In this document: positions 7,726-17,037 of the stretch, piece by piece
How the letters are laid out: the number at the start of each line of letters is the position of its first letter
Numbering within the stretch: position 1 is the stretch's first letter
NCBI RefSeq assembly: GCF_014640175.1
Contig: NZ_BMGL01000002.1
Location: 124,001 to 188,000 of the forward strand
Reading direction: 5' to 3'
Length of the DNA stretch: 64,000 nt
DNA from: Psychroflexus salis
Lineage (GTDB): Bacteria > Bacteroidota > Bacteroidia > Flavobacteriales > Flavobacteriaceae
The notes under the pieces: model-generated
Told to the model about the DNA's origin: nothing
The model's input: only the letters and a program-made list of their open reading frames with translations
The model's database searches: none
Made by a program: the position numbers and the translations under genes

Positions 7726-8718
7726 CTAAGCAATCTTAAACCTATGTACTAAATATTCTGCTATTTGTACGGTATTGGTTGCGGCTCCTTTTCTTAAATT
7801 ATCGGCAACTATCCATAAATTCAAAGCATTTTCTCTGGTAAAATCTTCTCGGATTCTACCTACAAAAACTTCATCCCTTCCTTCGGCATAAATCGGCATG
7901 GGGTATTGATTTACTTCTGGTTGGTCTTGCACTACAATGCCAGGAGTTTCACTTAGTAATTTTTTTAGGTCTTTAAGCTCAAAACTCGAATTAAGCTCTA
8001 AGTTAACAGCTTCGCTATGGCCACCAACAACAGGTATTCTAACTGCTGTTGCCACAACTTGTACAGATTCGTCTCCAAGTATTTTCTTGGTTTCGTTGGT
8101 AAGCTTCATTTCTTCTTTGGTGTAGTCGTTGTCTAAAAACACATCGCAATGCGGAATTGCATTTTTGTGAATTGGATAAGGATAAGCCATTTCGCCTTCA
8201 AGCTTTCTAAATTCATTTTCTAGTTGTTGTACAGCTTTTACTCCAGTTCCTGTAATAGACTGATAAGTTGAAACAATAGCACGCTTTATTCCATAAGTTT
8301 TATGAATAGGATGCAATGCCATTAATAATTGAATGGTAGAACAATTAGGATTGGCAATAATATAATCGTCTTGAGTTAATTCGTACGCATTAATTTCTGG
8401 AATTATTAACTTTTTGTCTGCGTGCATCCGCCAAGCAGACGAATTATCTACTACTCGAGTTCCTACGGCTGCAAACTTTGGCGCCCAGGCTAAGGATGTT
8501 TCGCCGCCAGCCGAAAACAATGCAATATCCGGTTTCATTTCTACAGCGGTTGCTAAATCGACTACTTTGTATTTTTTGGACTGAAATTCAATTTCTTTTC
8601 CAACTGATTTTTTAGAAGCTACAGGAATTAATTCCGTTAATGGAAAATTACGTTCTGCAAGCACTTGAAGCATAACTTGTCCTACCATTCCAGTAGCACC
8701 AACAACAGCTATTTTCAT
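7726..8718 (-). CDS. asd: Aspartate-semialdehyde dehydrogenase
   Basis: A 330-residue enzyme that reduces aspartyl phosphate to aspartate semialdehyde with NADPH, the shared step of lysine, threonine, methionine and diaminopimelate synthesis in the cytoplasm. The NADP-binding loop GATGMVG (residues 7-13), catalytic Cys126 in NPNCSTIQ and the substrate-binding GGHSEAV segment are present. Length is normal for the family. A minus-strand TACATTTG box lies at 8738-8745, 20 nt upstream of the ATG. It is a single gene, not part of an amino-acid operon in this window. Confidence 0.96.
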   Translation of the reverse strand: MKIAVVGATGMVGQVMLQVLAERNFPLTELIPVASKKSVGKEIEFQSKKYKVVDLATAVEMKPDIALFSAGGETSLAWAPKFAAVGTRVVDNSSAWRMHADKKLIIPEINAYELTQDDYIIANPNCSTIQLLMALHPIHKTYGIKRAIVSTYQSITGTGVKAVQQLENEFRKLEGEMAYPYPIHKNAIPHCDVFLDNDYTKEEMKLTNETKKILGDESVQVVATAVRIPVVGGHSEAVNLELNSSFELKDLKKLLSETPGIVVQDQPEVNQYPMPIYAEGRDEVFVGRIREDFTRENALNLWIVADNLRKGAATNTVQIAEYLVHRFKIA

Positions 8719-8737
8719 TTTTTTATTTTTAAGGATG

Positions 8738-8745
8738 CAAATGTA
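8738..8745 (-). promoter_or_regulatory. Bacteroidota-type -7 box for asd
   Basis: The minus strand reads TACATTTG, matching TAnnTTTG, 20 nt before the asd start codon. No clear -33 TTTG is seen. Confidence 0.35.
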
Positions 8746-8875
8746 CTAATTTGGGAAATAGTTTAAGCTAGTTTATCATTTAGTTAATACACATAATTTT
8801 TCTACCAAACTAGCAAACAAGAAACAATATCACAGCTCTCAAATCTGTTTCTTCAAGTCAACATAAAAATCCCCA

Positions 8876-8956
8876 ACCTGTCTTTTTCTCATTTCAGTCT
8901 TTTTGTCTTTCAAGTCTTTTCATCTCTTAAGTCTTTCTCAGTCCTTTTCTCTTGTT
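8876..8956. repeat. Pyrimidine-rich degenerate microrepeat (AGTCTTT)
   Basis: About 80 nt of almost pure pyrimidine on the plus strand, built from loosely repeated AGTCTTT/CTTTTCTC words (for example CAAGTCTTTTCATCTCTTAA). It lies between the end of the membrane-protein gene and the asd promoter. No hairpin or ORF of note. Confidence 0.6.
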
Positions 8957-8980
8957 TTGTACATGAACCCATACCGCAAA

Positions 8981-10201
8981 TTAGTCAACTATCTGCACTA
9001 CTTTTCGGTACGGATAAGGCAAACTGTAGAATCGAGTTTCTCCAAAGCTCATTTTGGACCGTACGGTTTGTTTTATTTTTTTGTGAAGCCAAGGTATAGA
9101 AGCAACAGGAACATTAAATTCAGAAAAAGTAATTTGTCTGCATAGTGAAGTATAAAGCCCTTGGTTTTCGGGCATTAATTTTTGGTATTTTTCTTGATGA
9201 AATGCAGCCAGTTTATTTGAAGCACTTTGCATAATTAAATAAGTATCTTTTCCTTGATATAGTTGAAAAGCAGCGTAAGGGTGATAGTAATTTGTGAAAC
9301 CTAGAATTGGAAAAACAAACAAGAAGCTGAGGTATATTTTTTGATAAAAAGCTTTAAAATGAATCTGATTAAACGATAAATGTCTTTGTTTTGCAAAGTA
9401 AAAAAGCAGAAGAATCATACTTAAATTCCATGGCCAAACAGCATGATTGAGGGCTAGATGAAACGGACTAATATAGACTAGCGTGGCCAAGTGAAATACA
9501 ATTAAGCCTATACAAGCTATTTTTCTGTATTTGGTTAGCAAAACTATACCGGCAAGTGTTTCTAAGAAAGGAATAATAAAACCCAATGCTTTTATTATAG
9601 GAATTTGAGTGAAACTACGTTGAATACCTAATGTTTGTTCTAAAAATAAATAAGACCAATTTACATTAATAAAACCTAAATTGAATTTACATAAACCTGC
9701 AAATAAATAGGTAGCACTTAAGAGCAATAATAAATTTAAATTAAATTTTTTGGGCTGAAGCACATAAATGAAGCTTAATAAAATCATTTGAAATTGAAGA
9801 GGTTGTATGCGAATTACATCAAAAAAACACAATACAATTTCTATAAAGATAAAACTCAAAATAATTTTTGAATTGATTTTGTATAAACTGAAGGCAATAC
9901 ACAAAAAACTGATAAAAGCCAAACTAACATCAACAAATGCTAAAGCTTCAAAATCGATAAAATCAACGGCAGTTATTCTTGGAAAGACCCGGTACAATTG
10001 AAACCACAGTTTAAAGCTAATGAGCTTGGTAACTAACCAAGTAAGCAACAAAAGTCGGAAAACTTGTAGCGTATTTACCTCATTTAAACCAAATTGAATA
10101 AAGTATTTAAGCAAATGTTTAATTCGGCGATAAGCGAAGATTTTGAAACCAAATAGATAGATGTGCATAGCTATGAATGGATTGATATTTACTTTAATCA
10201 A
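8981..10201 (-). CDS. Multi-pass membrane protein, possibly HTTM-related
   Basis: A 406-residue protein with about nine to eleven hydrophobic segments spread over residues 50-320 and a soluble C-terminal tail of about 90 residues. Segments such as YLFAGLCKFNLGF and HLALNHAVWPWNLSMILLL recall the HTTM (horizontally transferred transmembrane) domain, related to vitamin K-dependent carboxylases. The match is weak and I cannot identify catalytic residues. A second, clearer HTTM protein lies at 48497-49816. The gene stands alone; degenerate microrepeats lie on both sides (8876-8956 and 10202-10268). Function unknown. Confidence 0.6.
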   Translation of the reverse strand: MIKVNINPFIAMHIYLFGFKIFAYRRIKHLLKYFIQFGLNEVNTLQVFRLLLLTWLVTKLISFKLWFQLYRVFPRITAVDFIDFEALAFVDVSLAFISFLCIAFSLYKINSKIILSFIFIEIVLCFFDVIRIQPLQFQMILLSFIYVLQPKKFNLNLLLLLSATYLFAGLCKFNLGFINVNWSYLFLEQTLGIQRSFTQIPIIKALGFIIPFLETLAGIVLLTKYRKIACIGLIVFHLATLVYISPFHLALNHAVWPWNLSMILLLFYFAKQRHLSFNQIHFKAFYQKIYLSFLFVFPILGFTNYYHPYAAFQLYQGKDTYLIMQSASNKLAAFHQEKYQKLMPENQGLYTSLCRQITFSEFNVPVASIPWLHKKIKQTVRSKMSFGETRFYSLPYPYRKVVQIVD

Positions 10202-10268
10202 AAATCCTAAATCCCCAATCTTAAATCATCAATTCCAAATCGAAAAATCCTAAATCGAAAAATCTTAG
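10202..10268. repeat. Degenerate microrepeat (AAATCGAAAAATCCTA)
   Basis: Loosely repeated AAATC/CCTAAATC words, including AAATCGAAAAATC twice in close succession. It fills the gap between the ABC ATPase stop and the membrane-protein start. Confidence 0.55.
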
Positions 10269-10960
10269 CCTTCAAAATAAGCTTCTAATTCTTTTAATGT
10301 AGCATCGTTTGTTTTTAAGTCCTTTACCAATTCGCCTTTATCTATTACAACAATACGTTCACAAACATCGGTAACATGCATTAAATCGTGGCTTGAAACT
10401 AAGATGCTAACTCCTTTTTGTTGGCTGAGGTCTTTAATTATTTTTTTTAAACGAATTTGAGTTGTTGGATCTAAATTGGCAAAAGGCTCATCTAAAATAA
10501 TAACTTCTGGGTTGCCGATTAATGCAGCTACAATACCTGCTTTTTTTTGGTTTCCTTTAGAAAGGTCGCGAAGGTATTTTTTTTGATTGAGAATTTCTCC
10601 ATGAAAAAAATCTTCAAATTGAGCAAGTAGTTGGTCTACATCAGCTTTACTTTGGTTGCGTAAATCGCCAACAAAATAAAAATACTCTTCTGGAGTTAGG
10701 TAACCTATTAAAAAACTTTCGTCTATAAACGAAGATGTAAAAGGTTTCCATGCTTCGCTTTGATGCACTTCAATTCCGTTATTGCTAATGCTGCCCGTAC
10801 TTGGCTGAATTAAATCTAGTAACAAACTAAATAGGGTTGTTTTACCAGCGCCATTATTGCCTACTAAGCCAAAACTTTGCCCTTTAGGAATGCTTAGTTG
10901 ATCGATGTTTAATACGCTTTTGCCGTTATATACTTTACTAATTTGGTTAATTTCTATCAT
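10265..10960 (-). CDS. ABC transporter ATP-binding protein
   Basis: A 231-residue ATPase with Walker A GNNGAGKTT (residues 34-42), signature LSKGNQKK (133-140) and Walker B VIILDEP (153-159), followed by an SSHD switch region. It most resembles exporter ATPases of the CcmA/NatA type. Its partner is the DUF5687 membrane protein encoded just upstream at 11082-12569 on the same strand, with a 121-nt gap. The transported substrate cannot be told from sequence. Confidence 0.92.
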   Translation of the reverse strand: MIEINQISKVYNGKSVLNIDQLSIPKGQSFGLVGNNGAGKTTLFSLLLDLIQPSTGSISNNGIEVHQSEAWKPFTSSFIDESFLIGYLTPEEYFYFVGDLRNQSKADVDQLLAQFEDFFHGEILNQKKYLRDLSKGNQKKAGIVAALIGNPEVIILDEPFANLDPTTQIRLKKIIKDLSQQKGVSILVSSHDLMHVTDVCERIVVIDKGELVKDLKTNDATLKELEAYFEG

Positions 10961-11081
10961 GCTTGTTTTGTTTTTAGTTCACTTACCGACGGAGACTTTG
11001 TTTGAGTTCTTACCCAAGGCTTTTAGTTAGGTAAAACTACTCCCTACTATAAGATCGAGGAAGCTTCAAATTACATTAAAT

Positions 11082-12569
11082 TTATTTTTCTGCAAATGCT
11101 GCAATGGTTTTATATTTTCCTTTTTGGTATGTTTTTTCAATAAATTTTAAAAAGAATTTTGTAAAAACAAGTCCCAATATTCCACTTAGGCTTAACGCAA
11201 TAATTCCTGCTTTAAAACCAATAAAATAATAAGGTACGATAAAAATTACGTAAGGTCCAATCATTTTAGGTAATGAGATGAGTAGTTGGGTGGCATTAAA
11301 GCCTTGCGTATTACCAAAAGCACTAGCTTTTACATTTAATTCTACAGGCACACGGTTTAAAGCTCCGCCGTATAAGGTTATAAATGAATTTAAACCAACA
11401 TTAAATACCGCAGCTGCACTAATCATAGCGAAAATTTTAATTCCAAAATATATGTAGGGAATGCTTAACACGTAGGCAATTAATACGCCTACCACCATTA
11501 ACGACCATTTGGATTTTAGGTATTGGTAATAGGGTATATTTTGACTCATCATGAGTTTATAGTATTCGCTATCCCACGAAGGTACATACTGTCCGAAGGT
11601 AAGTAAAAACCCACCAGTTATAAAAATGGAGGCAAAAGAAGTAAAGAAAAGATTGTCTTTATAAATTTCGAAGGTGAAGAAAAATAAACCATAAAACACA
11701 AAAAATACAGCAGTAAATAAAACTTGCTTGGGTCTTTTGTTTCGCCAAATCATCCGAATATCGTTCTTTAAGAAAGGAGCGATATCGCCAAATTGATCCA
11801 TGAAACTCAGGTCTTTGGTTTCTACTTTTTCTATTTTTTTACGTATAATTCCATCTAAATAAAAATGTTTAGCCAGTAGGTTGTAATTGGACTTGTATAA
11901 AATAAAAGCGAGTAGCAAGGGAAAGACAACTAAATATGGAAATTGATACAAAGCATAAAAAATGCTTTCCGAAATCTTGGTAAAGGATATAATATTGTAG
12001 TTGTTTAGCAATACAGACAAAACGGCAAAGCTGGCAATAACATAAAAATAGGTGTTGTTTTTGTTAATTAAAAAATTTATGAAATTTAAACACAATACAA
12101 TACCCATTAAACTAAGTAACCACGCGGCTACTTGAAGTGGTGCATAACCAAAATAAATCAAGGCAGCAGAAAATGGAATAAAAAACAGAATACCAATTAA
12201 ATTGAAAAAGGAAAAAATGGTTTTATTTAATAAAAACTGAATTACTTTGCTGCGCTTTATAGGAAGCGTCATTAATGGTTTAATATTCATGACAGGCATT
12301 TGGTGCATAAAAAAACGCAAAGCTAATTCGCCTAAAACCCAATAAAGTAAAAACTGGTTTAAAGTAATTAACGGATCGACATCGGGTACTGCTTTTTGGA
12401 GAATTTTAAAACCAATACCGCCCATAAAAATGGCAATACCACCAAAATATAAGGCTCCAAAAATCATTAAAATTTTAATGACCAGGCCTTTGGAAAATGC
12501 GGCAGATCGGGAAAACTTTTTCCACTCTAAAGATAAAAAGGTTTTAGTCATTTTGAGTTGGTTTTGCAA
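11082..12569 (-). CDS. DUF5687-family ABC transporter permease
   Basis: A 495-residue integral membrane protein with about ten to twelve hydrophobic segments in two halves. A soluble loop around residues 240-280 contains FLKNDIRMIWRNKRPKQVLF, a typical cytoplasmic coupling-loop sequence. The family is largely restricted to Bacteroidota and is usually encoded beside a NatA-like ATPase, as here. The pair probably forms an ABC-2-like exporter; the cargo is unknown. Confidence 0.8.
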   Translation of the reverse strand: MQNQLKMTKTFLSLEWKKFSRSAAFSKGLVIKILMIFGALYFGGIAIFMGGIGFKILQKAVPDVDPLITLNQFLLYWVLGELALRFFMHQMPVMNIKPLMTLPIKRSKVIQFLLNKTIFSFFNLIGILFFIPFSAALIYFGYAPLQVAAWLLSLMGIVLCLNFINFLINKNNTYFYVIASFAVLSVLLNNYNIISFTKISESIFYALYQFPYLVVFPLLLAFILYKSNYNLLAKHFYLDGIIRKKIEKVETKDLSFMDQFGDIAPFLKNDIRMIWRNKRPKQVLFTAVFFVFYGLFFFTFEIYKDNLFFTSFASIFITGGFLLTFGQYVPSWDSEYYKLMMSQNIPYYQYLKSKWSLMVVGVLIAYVLSIPYIYFGIKIFAMISAAAVFNVGLNSFITLYGGALNRVPVELNVKASAFGNTQGFNATQLLISLPKMIGPYVIFIVPYYFIGFKAGIIALSLSGILGLVFTKFFLKFIEKTYQKGKYKTIAAFAEK

Positions 12570-12680
12570 ATTGTATGTTGTATCAGTAGCATCATCTTAA
12601 AATTTGTTACAGCTTAGTAGGTAATTTTTTAGACCATATTTAGGGTGTTTTTGTAGGCATTAAAATAATAATTTTTAACT

Positions 12681-12688
12681 TATGTTTG
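12681..12688 (+). promoter_or_regulatory. -7 box for the thioredoxin-fold gene
   Basis: TATGTTTG matches TAnnTTTG and lies 24 nt before the ATG at 12713, within the 143-nt divergent gap shared with the ABC permease. No good -33 element is visible. Confidence 0.3.
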
Positions 12689-12712
12689 AAATATAATTAT
12701 GTAGCAATTTAA

Positions 12713-13153
12713 ATGGATATTCATTTCAACTCACAACTTAAAACTTTAGAAGCAAATAATTTTGTTTTTTCTAAGAAAAGCTTAGCCCACAAAGCCTACT
12801 TATTGTTGTTTTACCATACGCAATGCTTGGGGTGTACCGGCAGAGCAATTCCGTTAGCCTATCAATTTCAACAAGATTATCCTGAGTTACAAGTCCTGCT
12901 TATTCATTCAAATTTAGGAAATTCAAAACCTAGTACAGCAGAGATTTTAAGCGTTTTTATTGAAGGAAAAAGTCCATTGCCGATATATATAGATGAAAAA
13001 GCAGAATTATATCATCAATTTAAATGTGAAGGGACTCCGCATTGGATTTTATTAAATGAAGCTGCCGAAGTACAAAATTCCATTTTTGGATCTCAAGCCA
13101 ACGCCCAAAACCGTTTAATGTATAGTTTAGACCAGCTAAGCAATGTGGATTAA
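12713..13153 (+). CDS. Thioredoxin-fold protein (CxxC)
   Basis: A 146-residue cytoplasmic protein with the pattern of a thioredoxin/AhpC-TSA-like domain. It has a beta strand AYLLLFYHTQ leading to the redox motif CLGC, a helix, a second strand VLLIHSN and the cis-Pro region GTPHWILLNEAAEV. No signal peptide is visible. It is probably a thiol-disulfide oxidoreductase or a minimal peroxiredoxin-like protein; the partner is unknown. It is transcribed divergently from the ABC permease. Confidence 0.75.
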   Translation: MDIHFNSQLKTLEANNFVFSKKSLAHKAYLLLFYHTQCLGCTGRAIPLAYQFQQDYPELQVLLIHSNLGNSKPSTAEILSVFIEGKSPLPIYIDEKAELYHQFKCEGTPHWILLNEAAEVQNSIFGSQANAQNRLMYSLDQLSNVD

Positions 13154-13203
13154 AAAGCACACCGAGTTTATCCTAAATTTTGTGCTTTCGAAAAATAATT
13201 TCA

Positions 13204-13270
13204 AAACTACTCACTACTCACTAATCACTACTAACTACTCAATACTCAATACTCACTACTAACTAACAAC
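13204..13270. repeat. Degenerate microrepeat (CTCACTACTAACTA)
   Basis: About 65 nt made of loosely repeated ACTCACTACTAACTACTCAAT-like words between the thioredoxin-fold gene and dusB. It is of the same style as the runs at 8876 and 10202 but with a different word. Confidence 0.6.
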
Positions 13271-13302
13271 AAGCAATATAAATGAGCAAATATTTTTTTA
13301 TG

Positions 13303-13310
13303 TAGCTTTG
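13303..13310 (+). promoter_or_regulatory. -7 box for dusB
   Basis: TAGCTTTG matches the TAnnTTTG consensus and lies 17 nt before the GTG start at 13328. Confidence 0.35.
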
Positions 13311-13327
13311 CAAAAAAAAAAATAGCT

Positions 13328-14329
13328 GTGGCTAAGATTGGTAATATAGATGTAGGAAACTTCCCTTTGCTGCTCGCGCCGATGGAAGATGTAAGCGATC
13401 CGCCATTTCGAGCACTGTGTAAAGAACAAGGAGCAGATGTGGTGTATACCGAGTTTATTTCGTCGGAAGGTTTAATTCGCGATGCAGCCAAAAGCCTAAT
13501 TAAATTAGATATTTACGAAAAAGAACGACCTGTAGGCATTCAAATTTTTGGAGCAAATTTAGATTCGATGTTACGTTCTGTAGAAATTGTTGAAAAAACC
13601 AAGCCAGATATTATCGATATCAATTTTGGTTGTCCGGTTAAAAAAGTAGTTTCAAAAGGAGCAGGTGCAGGAATATTAAAAGATATCGACCTTATGGTTT
13701 CTTTAACAGAAGCTATGGTAAAACATACTGATGTACCCATTACAGTTAAAACACGCTTAGGATGGGATCACGATTCTATAAAAATTGTTGAAGTAGCCGA
13801 ACGTTTGCAAGATGTAGGATGTAAAGCCATTTCTATACATGGCAGAACACGTGCGCAAATGTATAAAGGTGATGCCGACTGGAATCCGATTGCCAAAGTA
13901 AAAAACAACCCCAGAATGCATATTCCTGTATTTGGAAATGGCGATGTAAACACACCAGAGCGTGCTGTAGAGATGCGAGATAAATATGGATTAGACGGTG
14001 CTATGATTGGAAGAGCGAGTATTGGCAATCCTTGGTTTTTTAGAGAAGTAAAACACTTTTTTGAAACAGGAGAGCATTTAGCTCCACCTAGCATGCAAGA
14101 ACGAATTGATATTGCTAGAAGACACCTACAAATGGCGATAGATTGGAAAGGTGAAAAATTGGGAGTTTTTGAAACACGACGCCACTATACCAATTATTTT
14201 AAAGGAATCCCAGATTTTAAACCCTATAGAACTAAAATGGTAACTTGCGACAATCCGGCTGATGTGTTTGCTGCTTTCGATGAGGTTGAACAACTTTTTG
14301 GAGACTATCAATTCGAATCTGTTGTTTAA
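13328..14329 (+). CDS. dusB: tRNA-dihydrouridine synthase
   Basis: A 333-residue FMN enzyme that reduces uridine to dihydrouridine in tRNA D-loops. The start is GTG. Visible hallmarks are APMEDVSDPPFR at the N-terminus, the catalytic Cys102 in NFGCPVKKVVSKGAG, KTRLGW, the phosphate-binding SIHGRTRAQMYKG, and the FMN site GNGDV with MIGRASIGNPW. Length and motif order are those of the DusB branch. It is a single gene following a low-complexity gap. Confidence 0.93.
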   Translation: MAKIGNIDVGNFPLLLAPMEDVSDPPFRALCKEQGADVVYTEFISSEGLIRDAAKSLIKLDIYEKERPVGIQIFGANLDSMLRSVEIVEKTKPDIIDINFGCPVKKVVSKGAGAGILKDIDLMVSLTEAMVKHTDVPITVKTRLGWDHDSIKIVEVAERLQDVGCKAISIHGRTRAQMYKGDADWNPIAKVKNNPRMHIPVFGNGDVNTPERAVEMRDKYGLDGAMIGRASIGNPWFFREVKHFFETGEHLAPPSMQERIDIARRHLQMAIDWKGEKLGVFETRRHYTNYFKGIPDFKPYRTKMVTCDNPADVFAAFDEVEQLFGDYQFESVV

Positions 14330-14468
14330 GATATTGATTGTACTGTTAAACAAAAACAAAACCTAATTTAATCCTTTGCATTTAAGTTATATTTGAATTA
14401 AGTAACGCAAATATTTTTTTAAAGCATACTTTTACAGATATTTGCACCACCTAACTAAAAACAAAACC

Positions 14469-15404
14469 ATGAAAGGTCCTTTATTTTATTCTAAAATTCT
14501 TTTGTTTGGCGAATATGGAATTATAAAAGATTCTAAAGGCTTATCCATTCCTTATAATTTTTACAACGGAGCTTTAAAAATAGAGTCTAACCTTACAGGT
14601 AGCGCAAAAAAATCCAATCTAGAACTTTTTAAATTTGCAGCTCATTTAGAGCAATTACAAAAACAAAACGACTTAGCTCAATTCGATTTAACCGCTTTAA
14701 ATCAAGATATTTCAAAAGGAATGTATTTTGATAGTAGCATTCCACAGGGTTATGGCGTAGGAAGTAGTGGCGCTTTAGTAGCTGCTATTTACGACAAGTA
14801 TGCACTTAATAAAATTACTGTTCTAGAAAATTTAGAAAAGCAAAAATTAACTACTTTAAAAGAAATTTTTGCTGCGATGGAATCCTTTTTCCATGGAAAA
14901 TCGTCTGGACTAGACCCATTAAATTCATATTTAAGTTTGCCTATACTTATTAATTCTAAAGAAAATATTGAACCAGCTGGCATTCCATCGCAATCACAGA
15001 ATGGAAAAGGTGCTGTGTTTTTATTAGATAGTGGTATTGTAGGAGAAACAGCGCCAATGGTAAATATTTTTATGGAAAACATGAAGCAGGAAAGCTTCAA
15101 AAAAGTGATGAAAGACAAATTTATTACCAAAACCAATGCCTGTGTAGATAATTTCTTATCTGGCGATTTTAAATCTTTATTTGGTAATGTAAAAGAACTT
15201 TCTAATGTAGTCTTAGAAAACTTTAAGCCTATGATTCCTCAACAATTTCACCAATTATGGAAACAAGGAATAGAAAGCAATGCCTACTACTTAAAATTAT
15301 GTGGCTCCGGTGGAGGTGGTTATATTCTTGGTTTTACTGAAAATTTAGAAGAAGCTAAAAAAGCCTTACAAGGCCATAAATTAGAAGTAGTTTACACCTT
15401 CTAA
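14469..15404 (+). CDS. GHMP kinase, probable mevalonate kinase
   Basis: A 311-residue GHMP-superfamily kinase. Motif 1 is GEYGII near residue 14, the ATP-binding motif is PQGYGVGSSGA (92-102), and motif 3 is LCGSGGGGYILGF near the C-terminus. The context of a prenyltransferase 14 nt downstream favours mevalonate kinase, which phosphorylates mevalonate for isoprenoid synthesis. ATG at 14469 is chosen over an upstream TTG at 14442 because it places the first beta strand correctly. Specificity within the GHMP family is inferred. Confidence 0.82.
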   Translation: MKGPLFYSKILLFGEYGIIKDSKGLSIPYNFYNGALKIESNLTGSAKKSNLELFKFAAHLEQLQKQNDLAQFDLTALNQDISKGMYFDSSIPQGYGVGSSGALVAAIYDKYALNKITVLENLEKQKLTTLKEIFAAMESFFHGKSSGLDPLNSYLSLPILINSKENIEPAGIPSQSQNGKGAVFLLDSGIVGETAPMVNIFMENMKQESFKKVMKDKFITKTNACVDNFLSGDFKSLFGNVKELSNVVLENFKPMIPQQFHQLWKQGIESNAYYLKLCGSGGGGYILGFTENLEEAKKALQGHKLEVVYTF

Positions 15405-15418
15405 ATCAATTCCTATAC

Positions 15419-16324
15419 ATGCCTACGAAAAAGCCTAATCTATTTCTCAAATTATTGAGTTTGTTTTCGGTAGTTCGTGGATATAATATCTTGGTAATTG
15501 CTATTGCTCAATATTTAGCATCGGTTTTTATTATTGCACCGAGTTACTTGCCTGTAAAAAAAATAGTTTTCGATATCAATTTGTTTTTAATTGTTTTAAC
15601 TAGTACTTTGGTTATTGCTTCGGGCTATATCATTAATAATTTTTACGATTCGGCCAAAGATTTAATAAACCGCCCTAGGAAAACCTATTTAGATAATATG
15701 GTGAGTCAGCAAACCAAATTATCACTTTATTTTATACTTAACTTTGTCAGTATTTTTATAGCGAGTTCAATTTCTTTTCAAAGTGTGCTGTTTTTTACGG
15801 CTTACATTTTTGCAATATGGTTGTATTCTCATCGATTAAAGCGCAATGTATTTGTGGGTAATCTAACAGCTTCAATATTAGCTGTAACTCCTTTTTTTGC
15901 GGTTTTTATTTATTATAAAAATTTCGATTTAGTAATTTTTGTTCATGCAACTTTTTTATTCTTATTAATTAGTTTGCGCGAATTAACCAAAGATTTAGAA
16001 AATGTAAAAGGAGATTTTGCCCAAAATTACCAAACCATTCCTGTTAAATTTGGTAGTAAATTGGCGAAACAAATGGCCACATTATTGGTTTTGTTTTCGG
16101 GAATTCCTGTAGTTGTTTTACTTTTTAAATTTGATATGGGCTACATGAATTATTACTTTATATTAAGCTCCGCTATTTTATTGTTGTACCTTATTTTACT
16201 TTGGAAATCCTCTTCTAAACAACAGTATCTTTGGCTACATAATTTATTGAAATTTAATATTGTACTAGGTGTATTTTGCATTTTATTAATCGATGTAGAT
16301 TTGGTAATTAAGCGATTTCTATAA
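15419..16324 (+). CDS. UbiA-family prenyltransferase, possible geranylgeranylglycerol-phosphate geranylgeranyltransferase
   Basis: A 301-residue membrane protein with about eight or nine hydrophobic segments. It carries the two Asp-rich UbiA motifs: NNFYDSAKD (residues 73-81) and KDLENVKGD (191-199), which bind prenyl diphosphate through magnesium. The gene follows a probable mevalonate kinase by 14 nt. In Flavobacteriaceae this gene pair is usually annotated as an archaeal-type (D)GGGP synthase. The acceptor cannot be read from sequence; a quinone or other lipid is possible. Confidence 0.8.
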   Translation: MPTKKPNLFLKLLSLFSVVRGYNILVIAIAQYLASVFIIAPSYLPVKKIVFDINLFLIVLTSTLVIASGYIINNFYDSAKDLINRPRKTYLDNMVSQQTKLSLYFILNFVSIFIASSISFQSVLFFTAYIFAIWLYSHRLKRNVFVGNLTASILAVTPFFAVFIYYKNFDLVIFVHATFLFLLISLRELTKDLENVKGDFAQNYQTIPVKFGSKLAKQMATLLVLFSGIPVVVLLFKFDMGYMNYYFILSSAILLLYLILLWKSSSKQQYLWLHNLLKFNIVLGVFCILLIDVDLVIKRFL

Positions 16325-16383
16325 CTTTATAAAACAACAATTTAGTTTTAAGTTTTCTTAAAGACTTATTCTACTTTATTCTG

Positions 16384-16391
16384 TACTTTTG
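16384..16391 (+). promoter_or_regulatory. -7 box for the outer-membrane barrel gene
   Basis: TACTTTTG matches TAnnTTTG, 18 nt before the chosen ATG at 16410. Confidence 0.35.
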
Positions 16392-16409
16392 CATTTTAAA
16401 ATTATTTTG

Positions 16410-17027
16410 ATGCGGATATGCATTTTTTGTATTGTAATCCTTACAAGTGTTGCAGGCCTTTCTCAAAACCAACCATCTGAAGTAGATAAAATCGATTTTG
16501 GTGTGCGTTTTGGTTTGTCGCTTTCAGATTTGGTAACTTCTTCAAATACTGTGCAACCGCGAGCTACATTTTTAATAGGAATACATGCCAATTATAAAAT
16601 TAATTCAATTTGGTCTATTCAGCCAGAATTACTTTATCTTAGAAAAGGAGAGTCTGTTAGAACAACAGCTTCAACTAATACTACAAAAATTGAAAATAGA
16701 ATTCTCTTAAATTATATCGAAATGCCTATTCTTGCTAAGTATAAGTTTATACAAGATTTGCATTTAGAAGCTGGACCTTACTTTTCTAGTTTAGTTGCTG
16801 CTAAGCAAGAAGACATAGAAGGTGAAAATTTTCAGAGCAATAGTATAAAAAACGATATTTCATCTTTCGATATGGGTTTTGCTTTTGGAGCTTCATATGT
16901 AACTGAATGGAATTTTTTTGTAGGACTTCGTTACACAAGGGGTTTTATTGATGTTTCAGAAAATCAAAATAACTTTACAGAAAGTTACCATACTCAACTA
17001 CAACTGTATGTAGGGTATTCATTTTAA
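16410..17027 (+). CDS. PorT-like outer-membrane beta-barrel protein
   Basis: About 205 residues. It starts with a signal peptide (ICIFCIVILTSVAGLSQ), followed by alternating amphipathic strands, a YLRKGES strand typical of the outer-membrane beta-barrel/PorT-like family, and a C-terminal aromatic ending (LQLYVGYSF) expected for BAM-inserted barrels. The ATG at 16410 is preferred over a TTG at 16389 because it directly precedes the signal sequence. It leads a run of closely spaced genes on the same strand. Specific role unknown. Confidence 0.8.
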   Translation: MRICIFCIVILTSVAGLSQNQPSEVDKIDFGVRFGLSLSDLVTSSNTVQPRATFLIGIHANYKINSIWSIQPELLYLRKGESVRTTASTNTTKIENRILLNYIEMPILAKYKFIQDLHLEAGPYFSSLVAAKQEDIEGENFQSNSIKNDISSFDMGFAFGASYVTEWNFFVGLRYTRGFIDVSENQNNFTESYHTQLQLYVGYSF

Positions 17028-17037
17028 TTAAAAAACC

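Noticed and set aside
8903-9145. Plus-strand ORF of 80 codons overlapping the end of the membrane-protein gene
   Set aside because: It runs through the pyrimidine-rich microrepeat and the antisense of a coding region, with no family features.
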